From: JBBDXA01 sp040902585
GTDB taxonomy: Bacteria > Planctomycetota > Phycisphaerae > Phycisphaerales > Phycisphaeraceae
Length of the DNA stretch: 28,942 nucleotides
Reading direction: 5' to 3'
Assembly: GCA_040902585.1 (NCBI GenBank)
Contig: JBBDXA010000124.1
Location: 1 to 28,942 of the forward strand
The notes under the pieces were generated by a model that saw only the letters and a program-made list of their open reading frames with translations, was not told the DNA's origin and did no database searches. Below, piece after piece: positions 8,301 to 16,326 of the stretch (positions within the stretch are counted from its first letter, which is position 1; each line of letters opens with the position of its first letter). The translations under genes and the position numbers were made by a program.

Positions 8301-10881
8301 CGTCGATGAGACCGATGGCCGGCGCGATGCCCGTGTCGCCTTGGCGGCCTCGGCGGCGATTCAGGACCTGGCCCGCACGCAGGGCGCGGAGTTCGTCGCC
8401 GCGCTGGATGCCCGCGGCCGCACCTTGCTTCAGCCGCATCTGGATCTGGCGAAGCTGGAGAAGCTGCTGAGCGAGCCGGGCAAGGCTCTGCCGCAGGCGG
8501 CGGAAGTATCGAAGCTGGCCGGTGCTTTGAGTGAAGTCGCACAGGAGCGGGACAAGCTCGCCGCCAAGCTCGCGCCGGCCTTCAAGCAGCGCGACGAACT
8601 CCGCGCGGCAATCGATGCCGAGAAGAAGAACCCCGCCGGCAAACTGGAAGAACTCGAAAAGCAGCTTGCCGCGTGGCTGGCGGATCACCAGGGCGAGCTC
8701 GTCAAGCTCGACGAGCTGGCCGCGAAGCTGGAGCCGAAGCAGCGCGAGCTGGATGCCGCCCGCAAGCGCATGGCTGATGCGCTGTCATCGGTGAATGACC
8801 TGAAGAACAACCGCGGCGGTGAAGCGGACAAGCTGCTGGCGATTGCCGGGATGTTCCCCGGTTCGAGCGTCGAGCGCGATGCGATGCTCCAGGCAGCGCG
8901 TCACCTGTGGAACGCGGGGCAGTTCGAGCGGTCCGAGAAAGTGCTCCAGGATCTGGCCGAGTCCGGCACCAGCGCCAACGCCGCCGCCGGTGTCGAAGCG
9001 TTGGCACGTGCCTACGAGAACCGCAAGTGGCAGCGGCAGGCTTACTTCGCCTGGCAGCGGTTGCAGCGCGATCATGGCGAGGCGATGCTCCCCGCCGAGG
9101 CCGGCCCCGTGCGCGCCGCCGATGTCGCCGCCAAGGCGCTGGCGTCGATCAAGATCGACGATCCCGCGGCCGGCATCATCGATCGTCGCCTGCCCGTCGC
9201 TCCACTGGAGCAGGCATGGGCCGATAGTTCCTCGGGCGGTCGATACATCATCGATACCGATGACTCGAGCAACTCCGAGTTCCTCGAAAACCATCTGGTC
9301 ACGATCAACACCAGCAACGCGACCATGATCGCCCGCAATGTGAACGACGGCGATCAGGTCTGGTCGCTCTCGATGAAGCAGGGCAATGTCTCGGGCACAT
9401 CCACCTCCAACGGCCGACTCGTGCAGTACAACAACTACAGCTTCCCCAACGGCAAGCTCCAGCGCAGCGGACACATCGGCCTGCTCTTCTCCCCCGACCG
9501 CATCATGGCGTTCGGCCTGGTCACCGGCGAAAAGCTCTGGGAGGTCGAGGCCCTCGATTCCACCAACCAGCGCAACCGCGGCGCGTACTACCCCTACGCC
9601 AACCCGATGGGCCCCGTCGCCATCGGCGGCGATGTCGTCGCGGAGTTCGGCGTCGGCAAGGATCGCGGCCAGCAGCAGGTCCGGGCCGTTGACCTGCACA
9701 CCGGCAGGACGCGCTGGATCAGCGAGTTCCAGAATGACTCCATCGTCGGCGTCGGTGCCTTCGGCAGGATCGTTTACGTGTTCGTCAACAACGGCAGCGA
9801 AGTCATCTGCTGCGATTCACTCACCGGTGAACGCCTGGGCCGAGTGAAGTTTGAAAACCGTCAGCCGCAACATCCCATCGCGTATACCAAGCATGGCCTG
9901 ATGTCGATCAATCAGGAAGGCGTGACGATGTACGACGTGCCCACCGGCAGGAAGCTGTGGTTCACGCAGACGCGCGGCCTGGGCCAGCAGCAGATTTTCA
10001 CCAGCTACTTCCGCGTGGACATGCTCAGTGACGAACGCTGCCTGGTGCTCAACCAGGGCCTGTTCGTTTTTGAGTTGAAAACAGGCAAGATTCTCGCCCA
10101 GTCCGTCGGCGCGGAACTGGGGCGTTACGTTTACGACGCGGCCGCGACGCCGGACGGTCGAGAAGTGATCGCCATCGGATACGGCGCGGCGAACGAACAA
10201 CTCATCTCGGTGATCGACACGAGCAATGGCAAGGTCAAGGCTTCGTTGAACCTGGGCCCGCGCGTCGGTGCCCAGGTGCAGGCGTTCAAGGTCGCGGCCG
10301 GCGGCGAGTTGATGCCCGCGCTGGTGCCCGATCTGCCGCAGGTCATGGCCAATGGCGCCAAGCGATACAGCAACATCGCGACGCTCGGCTTCTACCGCAA
10401 ATCCGACGGCCAGCGCATCGAGATGGCGATGCCCGGCGGCAAGGACGCCTTGCGCCTCACCAACGCCCAGTCGCCGATGGTCCGCGGCAACATGCTCCTG
10501 CTGGTCAACCACCTGGGCGTCACGGCCTTCCGCATGAAGCCCGGCGCTCAGCCCGAGCCGCTTAAGCCTTTCGTCGAGCCCAAGCCTGAGAAGGGCAACA
10601 AGACCACCAACGAGAAGCTCGAAGAGAAAAAGAAAGATGAGAAGGGCGCGGCCGCCGTGCCTGCTGTCCCCGGCATTCAGGCGGTTCCCATTGCTCCCGT
10701 GCAGCGTGCGGTGATCATCCGCAACGGCGCTCGCATCGAAGTGCAGGGCGCGGGCAATATCGAGATCAGAGTGGAAGTGGACGAAGCAGAGGAGAAGAAG
10801 GCGGAAGACAATAAAGAAGGCAGCAAGCAAGAAGGCAAGCAGGAAAGCAAACAGGAAAGCAAGGAAGACGCGAAGAAGTGA
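5344..10881 (+). CDS. Giant secreted PQQ-like beta-propeller / TPR protein
   Basis: A 1845-aa protein with a Sec signal peptide (basic start, hydrophobic 13-31, likely cleavage after AFA at about 32). In order: a charged coiled coil at 79-145; helical TPR-like repeats at about 150-350 (AREYANEGRFHDACVLWQHV); a first PQQ/BamB-like propeller at about 450-860 with repeated blades such as GTGDVLWAVRY and ATGKLVWRS; TPR-like helices at about 870-1010; a second coiled coil at about 1060-1153; another helical repeat; a second propeller at about 1280-1733 (GEKLWEVEAL, TGRTRWISEF, TGRKLWFTQ); and a Lys/Glu/Gln-rich tail to 1845. AAGGAG at 5331-5336 sits seven bases before the ATG, the best ribosome site of the block. 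It is probably periplasmic or envelope-bound, acting as a scaffold for the flanking VWA proteins. The propellers need not bind PQQ. Confidence 0.88.
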   Translation: MNKTTSARRSAQGFIACVAAMTVSLAALFAFAQEAKDEKEAPKPVKPVQIQAGQIIQLQIAPGGTVPAPAKAAPVKAGEEKKEVIDEELEKDIAKLKGELEKLKKGTTDYDLKLAELTRKERMLAAKVALKRREQALEEQQNALLTGAALDSDPEIDHLLDRAREYANEGRFHDACVLWQHVLNLKTGLTDRLPASKDAEPSPGPGAQVLYRPVRDLIEAEVAALPAEGLSEYRIVADSEARAILAQINPDNEKDQLAKVIRQYFISSLGDDAAYRLACIYMDEWDFVAARRLLDKTTRVHPDASMSRADLLVRLSLACAKAGDSLAARAALDELQKLATNEAVSASLVAAVRDVVENGAPLLAASEVVEGWPMSLGSAGRDGIMAGLPGKPVEKNRLWTEQPLYQFESYRVPELVSRGQMMGTPQTQPQSRNEIISRWEKGGWTPNAQVVLRGGTAFVKTHNELRWYDLATRKLVDKIEQEKIKLEAGAKVWPQNLYYYGNQQKPNAPSTQEEIAMFGDRTGKAMTLVDDTLYHIEGKLYTGMGQRMMMWNNGKQSSLTMIETLAAVDVSDAGKGKRIKWRFPKEDEAGADVRFLGAPTPVGDRLLVPVISNQELMLVGLKKDTGEVVFKTTLCNPEMSELNRWASVGISIVGSEAYVASGFGVVFSVDAGTGDVLWAVRYKRSEPVDQGNSSNQIVFGGRRMMQNLSGFDEDVIIPRGDKLILTASDSDEIQCLNRATGKLVWRSPRNKATYVLGVINDSLYIAGREAVRRYGISSGKLERESQVKDSLGRGALTPQGVYLPVKHEIIRFDADSLEPVGKLRVASSHQDPVGNLFADGKHLVAAGLDRIYSLVDGEAKLVELTALIAKKDNGTARLERAFLYEVEGKHDAALEDLRAAFKLLSAGDSRKEAAQKLMAALLERTAKNPPDALALYEEAEVVAITLNQQVRIWLARGRYHVQQKQLDQGLDLLLRAAQDTGDALALVDETDGRRDARVALAASAAIQDLARTQGAEFVAALDARGRTLLQPHLDLAKLEKLLSEPGKALPQAAEVSKLAGALSEVAQERDKLAAKLAPAFKQRDELRAAIDAEKKNPAGKLEELEKQLAAWLADHQGELVKLDELAAKLEPKQRELDAARKRMADALSSVNDLKNNRGGEADKLLAIAGMFPGSSVERDAMLQAARHLWNAGQFERSEKVLQDLAESGTSANAAAGVEALARAYENRKWQRQAYFAWQRLQRDHGEAMLPAEAGPVRAADVAAKALASIKIDDPAAGIIDRRLPVAPLEQAWADSSSGGRYIIDTDDSSNSEFLENHLVTINTSNATMIARNVNDGDQVWSLSMKQGNVSGTSTSNGRLVQYNNYSFPNGKLQRSGHIGLLFSPDRIMAFGLVTGEKLWEVEALDSTNQRNRGAYYPYANPMGPVAIGGDVVAEFGVGKDRGQQQVRAVDLHTGRTRWISEFQNDSIVGVGAFGRIVYVFVNNGSEVICCDSLTGERLGRVKFENRQPQHPIAYTKHGLMSINQEGVTMYDVPTGRKLWFTQTRGLGQQQIFTSYFRVDMLSDERCLVLNQGLFVFELKTGKILAQSVGAELGRYVYDAAATPDGREVIAIGYGAANEQLISVIDTSNGKVKASLNLGPRVGAQVQAFKVAAGGELMPALVPDLPQVMANGAKRYSNIATLGFYRKSDGQRIEMAMPGGKDALRLTNAQSPMVRGNMLLLVNHLGVTAFRMKPGAQPEPLKPFVEPKPEKGNKTTNEKLEEKKKDEKGAAAVPAVPGIQAVPIAPVQRAVIIRNGARIEVQGAGNIEIRVEVDEAEEKKAEDNKEGSKQEGKQESKQESKEDAKK

Positions 10882-10965
10882 CCGGAAGGCCGGTGTGTGA
10901 CGGACTGTTGAAACGTGAAGCACTTGCCCGAACGGGGCGGGGCTGAATCAAAGAGTGAGACCTGC

Positions 10966-13791
10966 GTGAATAAGACGATCCTCCAACTCCTGGGCTTCAA
11001 CGCCGACAACATCCCCGACGGGGCGACGACGGAATTCGTCTGGACCGCGTCCGACTACCTGGGGGGCCTGGGTGTCTTCGCGTTTGTCGGCGCGGTGTTG
11101 CTGCTGGCGTATCTGGTGTTCTGGGTCTACCGCCGGGAGATGGCGGTTTGCCCGCCCAAGGTGCGGTATTTCCTGGCGACGGTGCGCATCCTCGTCATCG
11201 TCGTGCTGGCGATCGTGCTTCTGGGTCCGGCGATAAAAGTCTCGGAAAATAAAACGCGACAGGCGACCATCCTCGTCCTCGTCGATGAATCCCTTTCCAT
11301 GCTCTCGCAGGATCGCTATCTCGATGATGAAGCCGCCCAGCGCGTGGCGACTTTCCTGGGCACATCCATCGACTCGGTCCGGGCGGATCCTCCCAACCGC
11401 GCGGTACTCATCAATGAAATCCTTCGTCGCGAGCAGTACGCTTTTCTCACCAAACTGCGCGAGAAGGGCGATGTCAAGTTCATCACCTTTTCCAGCAAAC
11501 TGGGGACGACGCAGGTGCTCTCGTATTCGCCGAGCGATCCCCAGAAGCGGGCGGCGCTCTACGGCGGCGGGACCATCACCGGGCCGATCGAGCAGCCCTC
11601 TTTCTTCCAGTATCTCTTCCTGGAAAACTGGGCCCCGATGGTCATCGCCTTCATCGCCATCGGCGCGATGCTCGTGCTCCTCTCGGCCGTGCTGAAGAAC
11701 AAAAAGCTTCAGCCGCTCATCGGCGGCATCGTGCTGATCGCGCTGGCGGGAATCGTGTACTGGGTGGCTGAGTCGGTCGAGACGGATCGCGAGCGGCGGG
11801 AGCGTCTGGCCGAGAGCGGCGAGAGCGAAAAGGAAAAACTCAGCGATGAAGAGATCAAGCGGCACGAAGAGGATGCGAGAATCCTCGCGGGCATCGGCGT
11901 CGAGCCGACCGGCCAGCGCACGGACATCGCTCGCGCCATTCGCGAAGCGATCAACAGTGCCGCCGGCAAGCAGATCGGTGCCGTGATCGTCATCACCGAC
12001 GGCCAGAATAATGTGCGTGATTCGGACCCGCTCATCGCCGCCGACTACGCCTTCGAACAGGGCGTGCCGGTGCTGACGCTGGGCGTGGGCGATCCGAGCA
12101 AGAAGCGCAACCTGCGCGTCAACAGCGTCAAGGCCAACGAAACGGTCCGCCGGAACAATCCGTTCCAGATCGAAGCGGAGATCGAAGCGGAAGGTCTGGA
12201 TGCGACCAGCGCGATGGTCGAACTGGTCATTCGCAGCGAGACCGGTGAACAGGTCGTGCAGCAGAAGCAGGTGAATCTCCCCTCCAGCGTCGGCAGCGAC
12301 GACGGGCAGAGCGGCAGCGCGGTGCAGAACCTCAGCTTTGAATACACGCCCAAGACGGCCGGCGTCATCGAGTTCGCCATCCGCGTGCCCAAGGTCGGGC
12401 GCGAGACGGATGAAGAAGACAATCTTTCCAAGCCCGTGCGCGTGATGGTACGAAGCGACAAGGCCCGCGTGCTGCTCATCTCCGGCGGCCCGACGTGGGA
12501 GTACCGCCCGCTGCTCGCGCTGCTCACCCGCGACAGCGATGTCAATCTTTCCGTCTGGCTTCAGACCATGGACCTGGACATGAAGCAGGAGGGCAACACG
12601 CCCATCAACCACCTGCCCGCGACGCCCAAGGAAATGTACGACTACGACGCGGTCATCATGCTCGACCCCGACCCGCGCGAGTTCAACGAACAGTGGATCG
12701 AAAACCTGCGCGTCTTCCTCGCCGAGCACGGCGGCGGGCTGCTCTTCATGCCCGGGCCCAAGTACTCCACGGCTTTCCTCGGCGGCATCCGCACGCAGGA
12801 GTTTCGCGATCTGCTTCCCGTTCGCTTCGGCGACATGGGCGCGCTCGATGTGAAGGCTCTCATCTCTTCGCACACCAAGGAGTGGCCGCTGGCGATCCGC
12901 AAGGCTGAGATGGATCACCCCATCATGCGGTTCGACACGACGAATCCTTCCTTCAACGAAGCTGTGTGGGCCGCGATGCCCGGCATCTACTGGACCTTCC
13001 CCGCGCTCAACCCCAAGCCCGCGACGCGCGTGCTCATCGAACACTCCGACCCGGCCATGCGCGCCGGGCGCGATCCCCGTCCCCTGGTCGTCAGCGGTTT
13101 CTACGGCCCCGGTCGCGTGGTGTACCTGGGCCTCAACGGCACGTGGCGCTGGCGCCGACTGGGCGTTGATGCGGAGTACTACGAAAAGTTCTGGCTCCAA
13201 TCCGTCAACTACATCATCGCCGGCCGGGACCAGCGCGGAAACAAACGCGGTTACATCGACTTGGCCAAGGATTCCTTCAGCCAGGGCGATCAGATCAAGA
13301 TCCAGGCCAAGCTGTACGACCCGCAGTTCGGAGCGCTCGATCTGAATTCGGTGGACGCCCTCGTGAAGGTCGGCCGCACAGTGATTCCCCTTCGCCTGGA
13401 ACGGCTCAATGCCGAGGACGTGGGCCATTTCACCGGCAGCTTCACCGCCGGCGAACTGGGCCCGCATGAGATCACGATTCAACTCGAAAGTGCCGAGGGC
13501 GGTTCGCCCGTACTCATCACCAAGGCCTTCGACGTGACCCGGCCCGCAGCGGAGATGAACGTCACGCAGCTCAACAAAGGCGTACTCCGCGAAATCGCCG
13601 AGCGCACCAAGGGCGAGTATTTCGAAGTGGACCAGTGGCAGGAAATCGCCGCCCAGGTGGCGGACCGGACGCAGACGATCATCGTGCCGCGCAAGCCTTA
13701 TGAATTGTGGTCGACCGATCGCCTGCTGATGCTGCTGGTGATTCTGCTGACGATCGAATGGGCGGTGCGCAAGCGGTTCAAGCTGTTGTAG
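10966..13791 (+). CDS. Membrane VWA protein with GATase-like domain; VWA split by a transmembrane hairpin
   Basis: About 941 aa from a GTG at 10966. The frame also allows an ATG at 10915, adding 17 residues, but those look untranslated and neither start has a clear Shine-Dalgarno. Numbering from the GTG: helices at about 33-55 and 68-88 with a basic loop between; VWA MIDAS DESLS at 107-111; then, inside the VWA domain, two further helices at about 222-243 and 250-268 and a charged coiled stretch; then the MIDAS Thr319 (GQRTDIARAI) and Asp345 (VIVITDGQNN). Next come an Ig-like region and a GATase-like domain (RVLLISGGP at about 501-509, GGGLLFMPG near 590) with no cysteine. A C-terminal helix ends in RKRFKLL. 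Topology puts the VWA and GATase-like parts in the periplasm. It is the second membrane VWA protein of the block. Confidence 0.87.
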   Translation: MNKTILQLLGFNADNIPDGATTEFVWTASDYLGGLGVFAFVGAVLLLAYLVFWVYRREMAVCPPKVRYFLATVRILVIVVLAIVLLGPAIKVSENKTRQATILVLVDESLSMLSQDRYLDDEAAQRVATFLGTSIDSVRADPPNRAVLINEILRREQYAFLTKLREKGDVKFITFSSKLGTTQVLSYSPSDPQKRAALYGGGTITGPIEQPSFFQYLFLENWAPMVIAFIAIGAMLVLLSAVLKNKKLQPLIGGIVLIALAGIVYWVAESVETDRERRERLAESGESEKEKLSDEEIKRHEEDARILAGIGVEPTGQRTDIARAIREAINSAAGKQIGAVIVITDGQNNVRDSDPLIAADYAFEQGVPVLTLGVGDPSKKRNLRVNSVKANETVRRNNPFQIEAEIEAEGLDATSAMVELVIRSETGEQVVQQKQVNLPSSVGSDDGQSGSAVQNLSFEYTPKTAGVIEFAIRVPKVGRETDEEDNLSKPVRVMVRSDKARVLLISGGPTWEYRPLLALLTRDSDVNLSVWLQTMDLDMKQEGNTPINHLPATPKEMYDYDAVIMLDPDPREFNEQWIENLRVFLAEHGGGLLFMPGPKYSTAFLGGIRTQEFRDLLPVRFGDMGALDVKALISSHTKEWPLAIRKAEMDHPIMRFDTTNPSFNEAVWAAMPGIYWTFPALNPKPATRVLIEHSDPAMRAGRDPRPLVVSGFYGPGRVVYLGLNGTWRWRRLGVDAEYYEKFWLQSVNYIIAGRDQRGNKRGYIDLAKDSFSQGDQIKIQAKLYDPQFGALDLNSVDALVKVGRTVIPLRLERLNAEDVGHFTGSFTAGELGPHEITIQLESAEGGSPVLITKAFDVTRPAAEMNVTQLNKGVLREIAERTKGEYFEVDQWQEIAAQVADRTQTIIVPRKPYELWSTDRLLMLLVILLTIEWAVRKRFKLL

Positions 13792-13800
13792 GAAGAAGGG

Positions 13801-13880
13801 ACCGAGGGACGGAGGGACGAAGGCACGAAGGGATTTTCAATCCGCAATCCGCAATCCGCAATCTCAGGACTCAGGACTCG
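13801..13880. repeat. Tandem 7-8 nt words directly before a start codon
   Basis: The spacer between the second VWA gene and the DUF4175-like gene is built of short words: degenerate GGGACNGA-type units at 13801-13830, three perfect copies of AATCCGC (13839-13859) running into AATCTCA, then two copies of GGACTCA/GGACTCG (13867-13880). The last AGGA (13873-13876) is six bases before the ATG at 13883 and is the only Shine-Dalgarno candidate, so the repeat appears to supply the ribosome site. Confidence 0.75.
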
Positions 13881-13882
13881 AC

Positions 13883-16324
13883 ATGACTCCAAAACTTTCC
13901 TCGCAGATCGAATCCAAGCTCCGCGGCCTGCGCCGGGCGGTGGCTTCCTGGCTGACGCTTCGCGGCCTGAGCATCGTCCTGCTCTGGCTGGTTGTGCTGC
14001 TCGCACTCAGCTTCGCCATCGACTGGTGGTTCACGCTCGAAAAATCCCAGCGCGTTGTTTCCATGGTCGCGGCCGTCGCGCTGCTCCTCTATCTCGCCTG
14101 GCGCTTCATCCTCTACCCGCTCGCGTTTCATCTGGATGATGACACGCTGGCGGTACGCGTGGAAGAGCGGCACGGGGAGCTGCACGACAGCCTCATCAGC
14201 GCCCTTCAGTTCGCCCGCCTGAAAGACCTGGACAAGCTCGGCGTCTCGCCGCAGATGGTGGCAGCCGCGATCGAGCAGGGTAATGCCGATGCGGACAAGG
14301 TCGATTTTTCGGATGTGCTGGATCGTCGGGCTCATCGTCGCCATGGCCTGCTCGCGCTCCTGATGGTGCTCATGCTCGGCGGTGCCGTCGCCGGCGTCCT
14401 GACCAATGACCTGATGCGCATCTGGTTTGACCGCGTCATCCTCTTTGGCGATGAACGCTACCCGCGCAACACGCAGTTCCAGCTCACGCTCAACGACAAA
14501 GGCGAACTCATCCTGCCCCGCGGCGACGACTGGGACGCGGCTGTCAAAGTCACCGGCATCGTGCCCGGCACGGTCTACCTGGACATCGACTACCGCGCCG
14601 GCTCCGACCTCACCCAGCTCATGATCAAACAGACCGATGACAAGTCGGGAGCACGCCCCGGAGCACCATCCCGAAAGGGTGGTGCTAAACCCGCACAGAC
14701 TCCCACTGCTCCCGTCGCCGCCACCACCGCCTCGACCGCCGACGCCTCCGCCAAACCCACCGCCCAGGCCGACTTCAGCGCCACCGTCAAGAACGTGATC
14801 GAACCCTTCCGCTTCCGCATCCGCGGCGGCGACAACCGCACCGACTGGATTCAGGTCGCCCTCGTCGATCGGCCGACCATCGAATCGTTCGACCTCGTCC
14901 TCGAACATCCGCAGTACACTTCCCGCCTGCCCGAGACCGTCTGGTCCCTTCGCCCCGCAAGCATCGCCGCATCACAGTCCGGTTCCACCGAACTCCTGCC
15001 TCCCGGTTCGCCGGCGCAGCGCGAGGCCCGCACCGGTTCCAGTTCCGTCTATGCGCTCAAGGGCAGCACGATCCGCTTCAAGGCATCGAGCAACAAGCCG
15101 CTGGTCAGTGCCGAGCTTCGCAATGAAAAGGGCGTGGAAACCCCGCTGAAACTGGAGAATGTCAAGGTCAAGGGCGCTGATGGCAAGGAACGCGCGATCA
15201 CGCAGTTCACCGCGGACATCGGCCCCGAGCAAATCACCAACGGCACCTACTCCATCGTGCTCAAGGATACCGACGGGCTGGACTCGAAGCGGCCCACGCG
15301 GTTCAACGTGCGCATTCGCCCGGACAAGGAGCCGCAGGTCCGCGCTCAACTCGCGGGCATCAGCAGCATGATCGTGCCCGAAGCCCGCATTCCGATCGCC
15401 ACCAACCTGCGCGATGACTTTGCCATCACCAAGGCTGGCATCATCTACCAGTGGCGCGGCGAGAGCGATGCATCGCCCAAGGGTGAAGGCGTGGTGGAGT
15501 TCACTGAAGTGAAGTTCAACGAACAGCAGGCTGTGACGGAGAAGGGCTTCAACTATCTCTACCCCTGGGAAGTGACGCCGCTGAAGCTGACCGTGGGCAT
15601 GCACCTGACGTTCCTCGTCGAAGCGACGGACAACGACACGATCGACGGGCCCAAGACCGGCAAGTCGGCGGGCTTCTTCGTGCGCGTGGTCGAAGCCAAC
15701 GAGCTGCGCGATGAACTGCTTCGCCGGGAACAGGAACAGCGGCAGGAGTTCGAACGGCTCATCAAGAACCAGGATGATCTCATCGCCGAGTCGCGCATCG
15801 CCCTGACCGCCAACAAGACGGAGTCAATCAACCTGTCGCCCGCGCTCCGCAGCCAGCTCATGCAGGTGCAAAAGCGACAGAAGCTCATCGGCGACCGCTG
15901 CCTGGCCATCGCCAAACAGTACGACCAGATCGGACAGGAAGTCAGCAACAACAAACTCGAAGCGGATGACGGCCCGGTGCAGACGCGACTCTACGGCAAA
16001 GTCATCGGCCCGCTCGAAACCATCGGCAACAAGAGCGTGAACGTGGTCACCGCCCAGATCGACAAGGCCCGAAAGGCGCTCGACAACGCCGCCCGCGAGC
16101 AGGACATCCAGGAACTGATCAACCTCCAGAGCAAGCTCGCTCTCGAATTGCGCGACGTGCTTAAGTTCATGGTCCGCTGGTCCAACTATCAACAGGCGGT
16201 CAACGACCTTTACGCCATCCTCGAAACGCAGGGCAAAGTCACCCGCGAAACGATGGAAGCCCACAAGGCCCGCCTCGAACGCGGCATCTTCGGCGAAGAC
16301 AAACCCAAGCCGAAGAATCCGTGA
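13883..16324 (+). CDS. DUF4175-like membrane protein
   Basis: An 813-aa protein resembling the DUF4175-type membrane proteins found beside MoxR/VWA clusters; the family call is from general layout and context, not a decisive motif. A basic N-terminus precedes helices at about 30-50 and 58-80, a cytoplasmic stretch at about 81-152, and a third helix at about 155-175. The remaining 640 residues should be periplasmic. They hold beta-rich Ig-like segments (about 180-620) and a coiled-coil, Gln/Arg/Glu-rich end from about 612. Residues about 255-296 form an Ala/Pro/Thr-rich insert encoded partly by a genomic palindrome (14661-14686). It is the last gene of the same-strand block and is followed by another palindromic element. 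Confidence 0.82.
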   Translation: MTPKLSSQIESKLRGLRRAVASWLTLRGLSIVLLWLVVLLALSFAIDWWFTLEKSQRVVSMVAAVALLLYLAWRFILYPLAFHLDDDTLAVRVEERHGELHDSLISALQFARLKDLDKLGVSPQMVAAAIEQGNADADKVDFSDVLDRRAHRRHGLLALLMVLMLGGAVAGVLTNDLMRIWFDRVILFGDERYPRNTQFQLTLNDKGELILPRGDDWDAAVKVTGIVPGTVYLDIDYRAGSDLTQLMIKQTDDKSGARPGAPSRKGGAKPAQTPTAPVAATTASTADASAKPTAQADFSATVKNVIEPFRFRIRGGDNRTDWIQVALVDRPTIESFDLVLEHPQYTSRLPETVWSLRPASIAASQSGSTELLPPGSPAQREARTGSSSVYALKGSTIRFKASSNKPLVSAELRNEKGVETPLKLENVKVKGADGKERAITQFTADIGPEQITNGTYSIVLKDTDGLDSKRPTRFNVRIRPDKEPQVRAQLAGISSMIVPEARIPIATNLRDDFAITKAGIIYQWRGESDASPKGEGVVEFTEVKFNEQQAVTEKGFNYLYPWEVTPLKLTVGMHLTFLVEATDNDTIDGPKTGKSAGFFVRVVEANELRDELLRREQEQRQEFERLIKNQDDLIAESRIALTANKTESINLSPALRSQLMQVQKRQKLIGDRCLAIAKQYDQIGQEVSNNKLEADDGPVQTRLYGKVIGPLETIGNKSVNVVTAQIDKARKALDNAAREQDIQELINLQSKLALELRDVLKFMVRWSNYQQAVNDLYAILETQGKVTRETMEAHKARLERGIFGEDKPKPKNP
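14661..14686. repeat. Palindromic repeat inside a coding sequence
   Basis: A copy of the GAGCACC...GGTGCT palindrome lies in frame inside the DUF4175-like gene and is preceded by a partial copy (GGGAGCACGCCCC, 14648-14660). The loop differs from the spacer copies (GAAA for GACA). It encodes part of the peptide GAPSRKGGAK in a low-complexity linker, so the reading frame and probably the protein tolerate it. Confidence 0.85.
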
Positions 16325-16326
16325 TC

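Noticed and set aside
5329..8688. Very long open frame on the minus strand across the propeller gene
   Set aside because: GC-rich codon-position shadow: the plus strand frame has a signal peptide, a strong Shine-Dalgarno and recognisable blades, while the minus translation is Arg/His/Leu-rich with no motif.
10882..10900. ACCGG...CCGGT hairpin after the propeller gene
   Set aside because: Only five pairs and no T-run, in the middle of a likely operon; not convincing as a terminator.
10948..13482. Long minus-strand open frame across the second VWA gene
   Set aside because: Same kind of shadow; its product has no domain, and the plus strand keeps a full MIDAS and membrane helices.
13839..13880. 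CRISPR-like tandem repeats
   Set aside because: Units are contiguous 7-nt words without spacers, so this is a microsatellite and not a CRISPR array.
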